Shown: piece after piece, positions 15,985 to 24,700 of the stretch | How positions within the stretch are numbered: position 1 is the stretch's first letter | How the letters are laid out: the number at the start of each line of letters is the position of its first letter | Assembly (NCBI RefSeq): GCF_026013965.1 | Contig: NZ_CP110341.1 | Coordinates: 310,001 to 374,000 of the forward strand | Source of the DNA: Brevibacterium sp. JSBI002 | GTDB taxonomy: Bacteria; Actinomycetota; Actinomycetes; Actinomycetales; Brevibacteriaceae | Direction: 5' to 3' | Length of the DNA stretch: 64,000 nucleotides | Translations under genes and position numbers: made by a program | Notes under the pieces: generated by a model | Told to the model about the DNA's origin: nothing | Seen by the model: the letters and a program-made list of their open reading frames with translations, nothing else | Databases searched by the model: none

Positions 15985-16631
15985 GAAGTCCCCTTCGGGT
16001 CGGATGTCGTCGATGCCTTGGTCTTTGGGCCGCCGGGCTTGGTGTCGATGGTCCTTGGAGCGTCGGTCTTGGGGTAGGCGAACTCCCGGATCTCCTTGAG
16101 ATGGGCTTTCGTCAGGCCGTGGGCGAAGTCCGGGGCGATGAGCTTGAGGCGGTTGGGTGAGTAGTGCTTGAGGAAGTAATCGCGGGTGGCCGGCCAGGCC
16201 AGGTCATCGTCGATCCAGATCGCACGCCCGTGCTCGTGGGTGGCCAGCCAGTCCTCCATGGCACGGGCCTTCCACCACTGCTGCGGATCGTGAGCGAAGC
16301 GGTTGTGCGTCTCATCGGGCATTTCGATGACGTCGAAGGAGTTGCGCAGACCGAATTTCGGTTCGAGCTCGGACTTGCATCGCTGCGACCAGGTCGACAG
16401 CCAGACGACGTCGACCTCATGGGTCTCAACGATGCGGTCGAAGAATTCGACGACGGACGGCCGGTAGTGGAGTTCGTAGTGCCACGCGTGCAGCTTCTTT
16501 CGCCCCTCGGCCATGCCGCGCAGCTTGGGCACCGGGTAGGAGTTGAGGACGCCATCGACATCGAGGAAGACAGTGACATGGCGAGCCTGCCTGCGCGCCG
16601 ATACCGGCGCCGAGGATGCTGCAGCCATCAT
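15981..16631 (-). CDS. HAD-superfamily domain protein
   Basis: A 216-residue soluble protein with the HAD nucleophile motif VFLDVDGVLNS near residue 22, motif II-like VVWLSTWSQ near 85 and WIDDDLAWP near 147. These features resemble the HAD domain found in RNA-repair fusion proteins and in many stand-alone actinobacterial proteins; phosphatase activity is likely but the substrate unknown. The C-terminal 35 residues are Lys/Thr/Pro-rich. ATGATG at 16631 and 16628 follow GGGAAGGA directly. It is the first gene of a two-gene operon with the racemase-like gene and diverges from the AraC gene. Confidence 0.65.
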   Translation of the reverse strand: MMAAASSAPVSARRQARHVTVFLDVDGVLNSYPVPKLRGMAEGRKKLHAWHYELHYRPSVVEFFDRIVETHEVDVVWLSTWSQRCKSELEPKFGLRNSFDVIEMPDETHNRFAHDPQQWWKARAMEDWLATHEHGRAIWIDDDLAWPATRDYFLKHYSPNRLKLIAPDFAHGLTKAHLKEIREFAYPKTDAPRTIDTKPGGPKTKASTTSDPKGTS

Positions 16632-16762
16632 TCCTTCCCATGAGCTCAGTCGTGCGGCCCTCTGTTGGGGACATTCGCGCGCTATTCTGGGGGCAGATCG
16701 CGCCGCCCGCACCAGATGAACACAGACGAGTTTACCGCCGAGAGCGTCAGGAGGCCGAGTCC

Positions 16763-17542
16763 GTGTATCGCGAAACCCGGATCCCGCGCCTGCGGGCGAG
16801 CCTGTGGGTCTCCGTTCCCGACAAGGCCGATTCCCTCGCCGAGGCGGCTTCCTCCGTCGAGGCGGCAGATCCTGATCGTGGGAACACTGCCGCCGGTCTG
16901 GCTTCCGGGCCGACTGTCGCACCTGCCGCGGCTCCATCGCTCATCGTTCCCGACGGGTGCATGGATCTCATCGTCATCGATTCGCAGATACTCATCGCCG
17001 GCGCCGATTCCACGGCACGGATGTTCCACGGTTCGGCTGCACCGACGGTGGGCCTGCGATTCGACTCCGGCGTGCTTGCGCAGCTGTTGACCATCTCGGC
17101 TGGGGAGCTGGCCGATCGGGTGACGCCCCTCGACGCTGTCATCGGCGGCCGGCATTCAGAGGTTCGCGCTGTCGGAGAGGGCGGTGCCGCCTCGGTGACG
17201 GGAGCTGCCCGGGTGCTGCTCGACACGGCCGGCGGTCTGACGGACCGAGCCATGCTGGATCCGCGTCCGATGGCCTTGGCGCGGGCCTTGGATGTGCGCT
17301 CGAATTCGCCGGCCCAGACCGTCACCGAGGCGGCCGCGGAGTTCACGTATTCACCGCGGCAGCTGCGCCGACTGAGCGCGGAATGGTTCGGCTACGGACC
17401 CAAGCACCTGGCGAAGATCCTGCGCTGGCAGGCCGCACGAGACCTCATCGATGCGGGGTGGTCGCGGACAGCGGCAGCGGCCGAGGTCGGGTATGCCGAC
17501 GCCGCTCACCTGCGGCGGGACGAGCGCTCGCTCATCGGGTGA
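16763..17542 (+). CDS. AraC-family transcriptional regulator
   Basis: 259 residues from the GTG at 16763, which has AGGAGG at ideal distance; frames open further upstream overlap the divergent HAD gene and lack a ribosome binding site. The N-terminal half has SLIVPDGCMDLIVID and GLRFDSGVLAQLL, typical of the sensor domain that precedes AraC helices in many actinobacteria. The C-terminal half has the two helix-turn-helix units (YSPRQLRRLSAEWFGYGPKHLAKILRWQAA and AAAEVGYADAAHLRRDERSL). An exact copy of the dispersed 14-mer (16834-16847) lies within the coding sequence and reads SLAEA. Confidence 0.8.
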   Translation: MYRETRIPRLRASLWVSVPDKADSLAEAASSVEAADPDRGNTAAGLASGPTVAPAAAPSLIVPDGCMDLIVIDSQILIAGADSTARMFHGSAAPTVGLRFDSGVLAQLLTISAGELADRVTPLDAVIGGRHSEVRAVGEGGAASVTGAARVLLDTAGGLTDRAMLDPRPMALARALDVRSNSPAQTVTEAAAEFTYSPRQLRRLSAEWFGYGPKHLAKILRWQAARDLIDAGWSRTAAAAEVGYADAAHLRRDERSLIG

Positions 17543-17587
17543 GGGTGCGCTCTAGGCGTTCGTCCCACCAGCCCGCCCACCCATTTA

Positions 17588-17643
17588 CTACCCGACGGCG
17601 GCCCAGCAACCTCGCGCCAGGTTGCTGGGCCGCCGTCGGGTAG
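17588..17643. repeat. Dispersed palindrome, copy A
   Basis: Arms of 25 nt at 17588-17612 and 17619-17643 are perfectly complementary around a 6-nt loop. This copy reads CTACCCGACGG where the others read CTACCTGACGG, with the compensating change in the other arm. It lies between convergent genes and could also act as a terminator for both. Confidence 0.85.
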
Positions 17644-17646
17644 CAA

Positions 17647-18054
17647 TTAGGAGGGGAGGGTGGCGAAGAGGTCGATCGTGTTGCCGTCGGGGTCGGAGAC
17701 CACGGCGTAGCGCTGACCCCAGAACGCGTCCCAGGGTTCGTGGACGACTCCGGCCACGGGGTCACCTCCCGCATCGCCGGACCCGGTGAGCTGAGCGAAT
17801 GTCGCATCGACCGCCTCGACGGTGGAGCAGTCGAAGGCCAAGGACATCTTGTTCCCACCCGTCGGGCGGGTCCATTCGGGATCCATGCCGAGAATGACCG
17901 CCTCGGTGTCGAGGAGGATCCGCAGGGACCCGGAGACGAATTCGGTGTGCGGGGCGTCCGGGCCGCCGTCGGCGAGTTCGAGGCCGAGCGCGGAGTAGAA
18001 GGTGATGGCGGCGGGCATATCTGAGGTGATGATGGAGATCGCGTCGAGTTTCAT
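17647..18054 (-). CDS. VOC/glyoxalase-fold protein
   Basis: 135 residues with two beta-alpha-beta-beta-beta halves: MKLDAISIITSDMPAAITFYSALGLEL and MSLAFDCSTVEAVDATFAQL, ending YAVVSDPDGNTIDLFA, the usual signature of the family. Members include dioxygenases, glyoxalases and drug-binding proteins. The full metal-ligand set is not obvious, so the activity is open. A TAGCCT box at 18061-18066 lies 6 nt before the ATG at 18054 and there is no ribosome binding site, so it is probably leaderless. Its stop codon adjoins palindrome copy A. Confidence 0.75.
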   Translation of the reverse strand: MKLDAISIITSDMPAAITFYSALGLELADGGPDAPHTEFVSGSLRILLDTEAVILGMDPEWTRPTGGNKMSLAFDCSTVEAVDATFAQLTGSGDAGGDPVAGVVHEPWDAFWGQRYAVVSDPDGNTIDLFATLPS

Positions 18055-18132
18055 GACTTCAGGCTATGCGGGCGGTTAGGGTTGCGGCTTGAACGAATCG
18101 GCCATGCTCGCAGCTCGGGCCTCGGGAGGTTC

Positions 18133-18528
18133 TCAGTCCTGCAGGTAGGGTTCGAAGACTGCGCGCAGCTCGGGCGTCAGAGGGGCGGGCTTCTGCGAGT
18201 CCCGGTCGATGTGGACGAGCACGCAGTCGTGGTCGAAGACCTGACGTCCGTCCTGGTCGCCGCGGGTGTTGACCGTGAACGAGGAGTTGCCGAGCTTCTT
18301 CACTGTCACGGTCATCTTCAGCTCCGGGCCGTACATGACGGGCACGAGGTAGTCGATGGTCTGGCGGGCCACGAGCAGTCCGCCGCCGGTGATGTGTCCG
18401 GCCCGGATCTCGTGCATCCAGCGCACGCGGCATTCTTCGATGAGGGTGATCATCCGTGCGTTGTTGACGTGGCCGAGCAGGTCCTGATCCGACCAGCGCA
18501 CTTCGGGTGAGAGTTCGAAAGTGGCCAT
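18133..18528 (-). CDS. Hotdog-fold acyl-CoA thioesterase
   Basis: 131 residues of the 4HBT type. The segment WSDQDLLGHVNNARMITLIEECR near residue 11 holds the catalytic aspartate and the histidine-asparagine pair of the YbgC/FadM-like branch; TIDYLVPVMYGPELKMTVTV forms the long strand that follows. It should hydrolyse acyl-CoA esters in the cytoplasm. TGGAGG precedes the ATG at 18528 at good distance. It may be transcribed with the VOC gene or separately, since that gene has its own -10 box. Confidence 0.8.
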   Translation of the reverse strand: MATFELSPEVRWSDQDLLGHVNNARMITLIEECRVRWMHEIRAGHITGGGLLVARQTIDYLVPVMYGPELKMTVTVKKLGNSSFTVNTRGDQDGRQVFDHDCVLVHIDRDSQKPAPLTPELRAVFEPYLQD

Positions 18529-18702
18529 GGCTGCCTCCAGGAGCGGTTTGGGGATGTTGACTTAACGAGCGTTCTACAGTTAACCAGGTGCTCGGTGGCA
18601 ACGGAAATCTCGCGTCTGCCGTTGCCGGGAAGACTAAGCTATGGAGCGAACGCAGGAGTCCAGGTGCGGCAGTCTGAGCCGGCCGTGAGGGAATGGTTCG
18701 GT

Positions 18703-19065
18703 ATGGAAACGAAGAATGCACTGGTCATCGAAGACGATGACGATATCCGCCGACTGCTCGAGGTCGTTCTGGAGCAGAGCGGATACGCCGTCGAATCTGC
18801 AGCGACGGGCAAGCTCGGACTCGAATGCTTCGACGAAGTCGAGCGCACACTCATCACCGTCGATCTCGGTCTGCCCGATATCGACGGTCTTGAACTCCTG
18901 CGGCAGATCCGACCCCGAACCGTGGCGACGATCGCGGTGATCAGCGCCCGGGCGACGCAACGTGACAGCGAGGCCAGCCTCGAAGCCGGAGCCGACGCGT
19001 TCCTCACCAAGCCGTTCAAACCACGCGAGATCCGCGAGTTCCTGCAGGCGATGGACGAGGAGTGA
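18703..19065 (+). CDS. Receiver-only response regulator
   Basis: 120 residues comprising one CheY-like receiver: acidic cluster IEDDDD at 9-14, phospho-acceptor Asp54 in ITVDLGLPD, Ser81 in AVISAR and Lys103 in LTKPF. There is no output domain. GAGGGA precedes the ATG at 18703. It converges on the glycosyltransferase/histidine kinase pair, 61 nt away. A natural reading is that the kinase at 21006-22772 phosphorylates it and that it acts by protein contact, possibly on the glycosyltransferase; this is inference from position. Confidence 0.8.
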   Translation: METKNALVIEDDDDIRRLLEVVLEQSGYAVESAATGKLGLECFDEVERTLITVDLGLPDIDGLELLRQIRPRTVATIAVISARATQRDSEASLEAGADAFLTKPFKPREIREFLQAMDEE

Positions 19066-19126
19066 GCCGACCGCGCTGATCGCTCGGTTCAGTGGCTGAC
19101 TGCCGGTGGGCGGCCCAGACCAGACC

Positions 19127-20983
19127 TCAGTGCTGGCCGCGGGTCGGCAGGTCGAGGAAACGGGAGCGGATCTCGACGAGCGTGTCGTCGCCGACGCGGG
19201 CCAGGCGCGGCAACGCAGCACGTGCGGCATCGAACTCGCGGGCTTCGACCAGCGTCGTGAAGTCTTCGGACGCCACCTGCAGTCGACGTGCTCCGACCAT
19301 CGTCGACGACACCCGGATGCTGGCGATCGCGTCGCTGGTGGCCAGCACATCCTCGGCGGCCACGGCCCGCTGCAGATTCGCCAGACGGCGCGGCCAGATG
19401 AGGGCGAACCGAGACACGATCTCCTCGGCGTATTCGTCTCTGCCTTCGAGCTCCTCGGCGAGTTCGGTGAGGCTGTTCTGGTCGAGCAGCGGAACGACCT
19501 GCAGCGCTGCCGGGGTGAAGGTCGAGGTGACGAGCACGTCGTCGGCGTTGCGCTTCGTCTTCGCCCACGAATTCCGACCGGTGACCATGCGGGCAATCGC
19601 GCGGGGATAGTAGAAGTAAGTGAAGTAGACGTAGACGAGGTACCCCAATCCCAGCAACACCGAGGTGGCCCGACCGATGGGTTCGGGACCCCACCGTCGG
19701 TAGAGCGGGCCCCACAGGGCATAGGGGAGAACGACGAACACCAGCCCGGTGAGGACGATGATCCAGGTCGCGGCATCGGTGACGAATCCGAAGAATCCCT
19801 GAACGACGGCGACAGCGGTGACGATCGGGATGAGCAGGAGGTTGAGCATCATCAGCCATGGTTGGCTCATGAAGTAGTGGATCTCGACGAACCCGGGAAA
19901 CCTCAGGACGCGGCTCCTGCGCAGAGCAGGCAGATTCGATGCGCACTCCATGATTCCCTGCCCCCACCGCGTGCGTTGCGTGAGCAGCCTGCGGAAATAG
20001 GGCAGCGCCTCCTGGGACACATGGGCCTGCGGGAAATAGCCGTTGCGGAAGCCGCGGGTGAGGATATTGAGCCCGAGTTCGTAGTCCTCGCTGAGCTTGT
20101 TTCCCCACGGTTCTCCGTGGTCTTCGGTGAGTGCGTCGAGGACGGTGAGGCGAGTGAACTGTCCGTTGCCGCCCATGCCGACGGTGCCCGTGGTCACCCG
20201 CAGCTGCTGCATCGCCGAGTTCGAGGTGCGGAACTCGATGTCCTGCATCCGGATGAGGAACCGGCCGAGGAGGTTGAGAAACCAGTTGCGTCCGGGACGC
20301 GGCCGCTTGTCACCGCGATTCTTCATCCACACCTCGAGCTGTGCCGCGCCGAGAGTGTCGTCACCGAAGCCCGCCGGGCCCGAGAGCACGGCCAGTGCGT
20401 TGTCGGAGAGGAACCCGTCGGCGTCGAGGACCCCGATGACCGCGCGAGCACGTTCGGCGAGATCTGCGCCGACGAATTCTGATACCGAGCGATAGGCCGC
20501 ATTGAGCGCCTTGCCCTTTCCGGTCCGAGCCTCGGGCAGGACCCGGGAGATGAGGTGGGTGCGGTCGTCGACGTCCATGATGTCGGTGACGATGGCGGCG
20601 GTGGCGTCCTCGCTGGCGTCGTCGATGACCCAGATGTGAGCATCGGGGAATGAGGTCCTCGCGGCCGAGACCGTCTCGGCGATGACGGATTCTTCATCGC
20701 GGCAGGGGATGAGGAAATGCCAGGTGAAGTCGGTGGGGTCGCCGCTCTCGACGGCTTTCTGCCGGACGTAGGAGATGATCAGCAGGCTGACATAGGCCAA
20801 CGAGAGCGACGCAGTGATCGTGATGGTGATGAGCGCGACGTCGAACCACCAGTACTCACCGAGGCGCCCGAAGGATCCGGAGAAGCAGAAGATGTAGGCC
20901 GCGAGAACTCCGTAGACGAGGGAGAGCAGCACTGCGATCGGGCCGATCTGTCTCGTCGAGGACTGGCCGTCGTCTCTGGTCAC
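19127..20983 (-). CDS. Membrane glycosyltransferase family 2
   Basis: 618 residues from a GTG with AAGGAG at seven bases. Two N-terminal helices, a GT2 catalytic domain with FLIPCRDEESVI, VIDDAS, the DXD-like GVLDADG, EDYELG and the processive-type RTRWGQG (QXXRW), then four or more helices that form a translocation channel in this class. A cytoplasmic tail of about 150 residues follows (LLDQNSLTELAEELEGRDEY onward), which is unusual and could be regulatory. It probably polymerises or adds a sugar to an envelope polysaccharide; the sugar is not readable. It lies 22 nt after the histidine kinase in one operon. Confidence 0.8.
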   Translation of the reverse strand: MTRDDGQSSTRQIGPIAVLLSLVYGVLAAYIFCFSGSFGRLGEYWWFDVALITITITASLSLAYVSLLIISYVRQKAVESGDPTDFTWHFLIPCRDEESVIAETVSAARTSFPDAHIWVIDDASEDATAAIVTDIMDVDDRTHLISRVLPEARTGKGKALNAAYRSVSEFVGADLAERARAVIGVLDADGFLSDNALAVLSGPAGFGDDTLGAAQLEVWMKNRGDKRPRPGRNWFLNLLGRFLIRMQDIEFRTSNSAMQQLRVTTGTVGMGGNGQFTRLTVLDALTEDHGEPWGNKLSEDYELGLNILTRGFRNGYFPQAHVSQEALPYFRRLLTQRTRWGQGIMECASNLPALRRSRVLRFPGFVEIHYFMSQPWLMMLNLLLIPIVTAVAVVQGFFGFVTDAATWIIVLTGLVFVVLPYALWGPLYRRWGPEPIGRATSVLLGLGYLVYVYFTYFYYPRAIARMVTGRNSWAKTKRNADDVLVTSTFTPAALQVVPLLDQNSLTELAEELEGRDEYAEEIVSRFALIWPRRLANLQRAVAAEDVLATSDAIASIRVSSTMVGARRLQVASEDFTTLVEAREFDAARAALPRLARVGDDTLVEIRSRFLDLPTRGQH

Positions 20984-21005
20984 GGTCGGGCTCCTTCGTT
21001 TCGGT

Positions 21006-22772
21006 TCACGGTCGAGTTCCTTTATCTCGGGAGGGGATGCGGACGCTGAAGGTGCTGCCGGCGCCCTCAGTCGAGGACACCGTGATCGTTCCCCCGTGTG
21101 CGTCGACGATGCCTTTGACCAGGGAGAGTCCCAATCCGACGCCCCGCTGGCTGGAGGCCCGGGCGGCGTCGCCGCGGAAGAACGCAGTGAAGAGCTGATC
21201 GACCTCGCGGGCAGGTATTCCTGCTCCGTCGTCGACAACGTCGAATCCGATGCCGAGCGCATCAGCGCGGGTTCGGACGGTGACGCGATGTCCGGGGCCG
21301 GAGTATTTGATGCCGTTGACCACGAGGTTCGTCAGCACCTGCGTGATGCGCTTCGAATCGGCCGAAATCGTCGGGGAACCCGAGGACTCGACGGCGAGTT
21401 CGACTTCCTGGTCGGCGGCCGTCGAGCGAAGCTGTTCGACGACGTCGTCGATGAGCGGGGCGAGTTCGAACTCGGTGATGTTCAGTTCGAAGCTGTTCGA
21501 CGGTGTCTGCTGGGCGCTGAGAATGTCCTCGACCATGGCGAGCAGCTGATCGGAGTTCCGTTGTACGACAGCCAGATATGAGGAGATCGCTGAGGCGGCT
21601 GCGCGGGAGTCGTTCTCGAGTTCGTCGAGAGCGAGCTCCGTATACCCCATGATCGAGGTCAGCGGCGTCCGCAGTTCGTGCGAGACCGAGGCGAGGATGC
21701 GCTCGCGCGCTCGGATGAGTTGTTGAGTGGCTGTCACGTCCTGGGTGGTCACGATCATGTGCGGGGCGATGCTCGGGTGCCCCTGCCAACTCACCGAGGA
21801 GATCGACAGCGCTAGCTGATCACCGTCTTGCGGGCCGACCCAGATGAGTTCATCGGCGAACCGCTCTCCGCGGCGGGCACGGGCCACCGGCGACTCCCTC
21901 GGGTCGATCCGGGTGTGCCCATCGGCGCCGAACATGTCCCCGTCGGCGATGGCGGAATCGTCGATGACGGTGCCCGTGGCAGTGGGACTGCCGATGGTGG
22001 TGTCTGCGTCCCCGGAACCATTCGATGTGAACCGAGCGCCGGCCAAGCGCTTGACCGTCGTGTCGAGGTGGGAGGCGAATGCCGGGTTCTTGAACGCGGT
22101 GTCCCCATTCTCGTCGAAGACGACCACTCCGACGTCGACGCTGGCTCCGGTGCCACGCAGAAGCGCGCTCGTCCTCTGCAGATCGCTGGTCAGACTCTGC
22201 TGCCTCTCGAGGGCCGCAGTCAGGCGCGCGTTCACCGAACTCAGACGCGTCTCGAGTCCGATGGTCAGCCCGGAGACGAGCACCACGGCCACCGGGAGGA
22301 TGAGCGCCAGTACGATGCGGGCGGCGTCGACCGGGGCGTCTCCGCCGAACAGGCTCACCGGGGTGAGTGTGACGAGCACGGCCACGAGGGCGATGACGGC
22401 ACCGCGGGTGCGGAAGCTCGTGACCAGCCAGACGACGGGGGTGAAGGCGAGGATCGACAGCCCCGCCCCGTCGGGATAGGTGCCCAACCTACACAGGCCC
22501 AGGGCGAGGAAGTCGAGGAGTGGGATCGCGAGATTCGGCACCCAGGACCGTGAGAACTTCTCCGAGTAGACGGCCCCGAGCGTGGCGATGATGAGCAGGA
22601 CGGAACCCGATACGAGCCACTCGTGACCAACTGCTGAATCCGGTCGCAGGACGCTGAGCAGGGCTGCGCTCGCCCCGAGCAGGATCGCAAACGAAACCTG
22701 GTGGACGATCGTGAAGGGTTTGGTATCGCCGGCTATGAAGCCGAGGTAGGCGATGCGGGTAAGCCGGTTCAC
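21006..22772 (-). CDS. Membrane sensor histidine kinase
   Basis: 588 residues from a GTG. Six hydrophobic segments occupy residues about 25-175, a coiled stretch follows (ARLTAALERQQSLTSDLQR), then a PAS-like domain (about 205-350) with an unusual Gly/Asp/Thr-rich insert near 250-290. Next come the dimerisation helix with His365 in SHELRTPLTS and the ATPase domain with NLVVNGIKYS, DDGAGIP and RGVGLGLSLVKGIVDAHGG. The enzyme should autophosphorylate in response to an unknown membrane or cytoplasmic cue. Operon with the glycosyltransferase; the receiver protein at 18703-19065 is the obvious partner. Confidence 0.85.
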   Translation of the reverse strand: MNRLTRIAYLGFIAGDTKPFTIVHQVSFAILLGASAALLSVLRPDSAVGHEWLVSGSVLLIIATLGAVYSEKFSRSWVPNLAIPLLDFLALGLCRLGTYPDGAGLSILAFTPVVWLVTSFRTRGAVIALVAVLVTLTPVSLFGGDAPVDAARIVLALILPVAVVLVSGLTIGLETRLSSVNARLTAALERQQSLTSDLQRTSALLRGTGASVDVGVVVFDENGDTAFKNPAFASHLDTTVKRLAGARFTSNGSGDADTTIGSPTATGTVIDDSAIADGDMFGADGHTRIDPRESPVARARRGERFADELIWVGPQDGDQLALSISSVSWQGHPSIAPHMIVTTQDVTATQQLIRARERILASVSHELRTPLTSIMGYTELALDELENDSRAAASAISSYLAVVQRNSDQLLAMVEDILSAQQTPSNSFELNITEFELAPLIDDVVEQLRSTAADQEVELAVESSGSPTISADSKRITQVLTNLVVNGIKYSGPGHRVTVRTRADALGIGFDVVDDGAGIPAREVDQLFTAFFRGDAARASSQRGVGLGLSLVKGIVDAHGGTITVSSTEGAGSTFSVRIPSRDKGTRP

Positions 22773-22885
22773 CGCCGATCCGCCGACCGTGTCGAACTCA
22801 AGTGGACAGAGCGCACGACAGCCGCCTTTCGCCGCTTCCTGGAGACCCCGATCTGCGGAGGTCTTTGAGGAAACTATAACTGCGC

Positions 22886-23890
22886 TCAGCCCCTGCGGCG
22901 GACGATCTCCTCGTTGACGGCGCCGACCACTTCGTGGAGGTCGCCGATGATTGCGTAGTCGGCTCGCTGGACCATCGTCGATTCTTCATCGGTGTTGATG
23001 GCCACGAGCGTCTTCGCCCCCTCGATTCCGGCCATGTGCTGGATGGCACCGGAGATCCCGCAGGCGATGTAGACGTCGGGAGAGATGCGGCTGCCGGTCT
23101 GGCCGACCTGTTCGGTGTGTGGGCGCCAACCCAAGCCCGTGACCACACGAGAGACGCCCAGGGCCCCGCCGAGGTGGTCGACGAGCTCGAGGACTTCGGC
23201 GAATCCGTCCTCCGAACCGACCCCGCGACCGGCCCCGACCACGGCCCTGGCCGAGGTCAGTCCGGACGCATCGTCGGCGGCTTCGACCTCGGTGCGCTGG
23301 ACACGGGTGGCCAGGTCCGCCTCGGCGACGGTGAGGTCATAGGCGATGATCTCCGGGGTGATCGGGGTCGTCTCTTCGGGAGTGCACGCGTGGCCGGCGA
23401 TCGTGAGCACCTGCAGATCCCCGTCGAGGCGGAGGCGTTCGAAGGCAGTGCCGCCGTGGACCTGACGCAGCAGCCCCTCCTCGTCGGCGGCGATGACGTT
23501 GGCAGCCATGCGGGCGCCGGTGCGAACAGCGGCATGGGCCATGAGCTCCATGCCGCGCGGGGTGCCCGAGGCCAGCAGCGTGCCGGATTCCGGAGTGACG
23601 TCGACGATCGCCTGCGCCCAGGCCGCCGCCGAATACTCCGCGAGATCCGGATGCTCGAGATGGTGGATGACACCGACCCCGAGGCGCCCCAACGCGTCAA
23701 CGGCGGCATCACTGAGCGGGCCGATCACCACCCCCTCCGTGCTACCTGACGGCGGCCCAGATACCTCGCGCGAGGTTGCTGCGCCGCCGTCAGGTAGCAA
23801 TTGGGGGTTTTTGCGGGCGAAGGTGATGGCTTCGGCGGAGGTGAGCGTGACCTCGCCTGCCGGGTCTGTTTCGACGAAGACGATTGTCAT
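22886..23890 (-). CDS. etfA: Electron transfer flavoprotein alpha subunit carrying a repeat-derived insertion
   Basis: The FAD-binding subunit of ETF, which takes electrons from flavin dehydrogenases and passes them toward the respiratory chain. The C-terminal half is typical: [56 protein letters not shown] and [20 protein letters not shown]. Near residues 31-49 the frame contains [19 protein letters not shown], the translation of a dispersed palindrome (23742-23796) that has inserted in frame. It shares an ATGA overlap with etfB. Divergent and shorter than mitochondrial-type EtfA outside the FAD domain. It sits in the operon of the dimethylglycine-oxidase-like gene, so that enzyme is the probable electron donor. 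Confidence 0.85.
   Translation of the reverse strand: MTIVFVETDPAGEVTLTSAEAITFARKNPQLLPDGGAATSREVSGPPSGSTEGVVIGPLSDAAVDALGRLGVGVIHHLEHPDLAEYSAAAWAQAIVDVTPESGTLLASGTPRGMELMAHAAVRTGARMAANVIAADEEGLLRQVHGGTAFERLRLDGDLQVLTIAGHACTPEETTPITPEIIAYDLTVAEADLATRVQRTEVEAADDASGLTSARAVVGAGRGVGSEDGFAEVLELVDHLGGALGVSRVVTGLGWRPHTEQVGQTGSRISPDVYIACGISGAIQHMAGIEGAKTLVAINTDEESTMVQRADYAIIGDLHEVVGAVNEEIVRRRG
23742..23796. repeat. Dispersed palindrome, copy B, inside etfA
   Basis: The outer arms (23742-23755 and 23783-23796) match the other copies exactly. The inner arms do not pair fully: the left carries the CAGATACCT variant and the right the AGGTTGCTG variant, so the copy looks chimeric. It adds about 19 codons to etfA without a stop. 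Confidence 0.85.
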
Positions 23891-24699
23891 GGCCGGATCA
23901 CTCCGATCTCCTCGAGCACATCGACCAGGGCGGGAGCAGCTTCCGGTCCCTCGCCGAGGATGGTCACCGAACTCGCCTTCACCTCAGGCAGTTCGAGCCG
24001 GATGCGGGGGCTGCCCGTGCCCGGGTCGGGAGCATCGTATTCGACGACCTGGGCCTTCTTCGCCTTCATCCGCCCGGTGATCGAGGGGTAGCGCGGATCG
24101 ACCCCGCCCTCGTGGACAGCGATGACTGCGGGCAGATCGAGGGAGAAGATCTCCGTGCCCGCCGGTCCGATCCCCCGCGCCTCGATCCGCCCGGAGCCGC
24201 GCTCGCCGCCGGACCCGCCACCCCCATCCGCCCCGCCGACGCTGATCGTCTGGATATTCGTGAGCACCGGGTGCTCGAGGTCGTAGGCCAAGCGGATCCC
24301 GACCTGGAAATCGCCGGTGTCGGCGGCATCGTCACCGGTGAGGACGAGATCGAAGGTCTGCCCCGCCGCGGCGCGATCACGGATGACATCACCGATGACC
24401 TGCGCAATATCCTCGGGTGCGAACGCGGACGGGCCGGCCGCCTCGACGAGGATGCCGTCGTCCGCTCCCACGGCCACGGCCGCGCGCAGCTGTTCGACCG
24501 CCTCGGCGGGACCGAGAGTGAGCACGGTGACCGTCCCACCGGCCTGGGCCGCAGTCTGGATCGCGAGCTCGACGGCGCACTCCTCGTGGGAGGACATGGT
24601 GTGGCCGAGCCCGGATTCGTCGATCCCGGTGCCGGCGGCATCAAGGGTGACGGAGCCGGCGATATCGGGGACGCGTTTGATGCAGACGAGGATGTTCAT
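23887..24699 (-). CDS. etfB: Electron transfer flavoprotein beta subunit
   Basis: 270 residues starting MNILVCIKRVPD, with CAVELAIQTAAQAGG, the AMP-site region VGADDGILVEA and the signature-like DLPAVIAVHEGGVDPRYPS followed by GRMKAKKAQV. AGGAG lies six bases before the ATG at 24699, one base after the upstream stop codon. The stretch GGADGGGGSGGERGSG is a glycine-rich insertion not usual in EtfB and lies between the NILTI-like strand and the EARGIG strand. With etfA it should carry electrons from the flavoprotein encoded upstream. Confidence 0.88.
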   Translation of the reverse strand: MNILVCIKRVPDIAGSVTLDAAGTGIDESGLGHTMSSHEECAVELAIQTAAQAGGTVTVLTLGPAEAVEQLRAAVAVGADDGILVEAAGPSAFAPEDIAQVIGDVIRDRAAAGQTFDLVLTGDDAADTGDFQVGIRLAYDLEHPVLTNIQTISVGGADGGGGSGGERGSGRIEARGIGPAGTEIFSLDLPAVIAVHEGGVDPRYPSITGRMKAKKAQVVEYDAPDPGTGSPRIRLELPEVKASSVTILGEGPEAAPALVDVLEEIGVIRP

Positions 24700-24700
24700 C

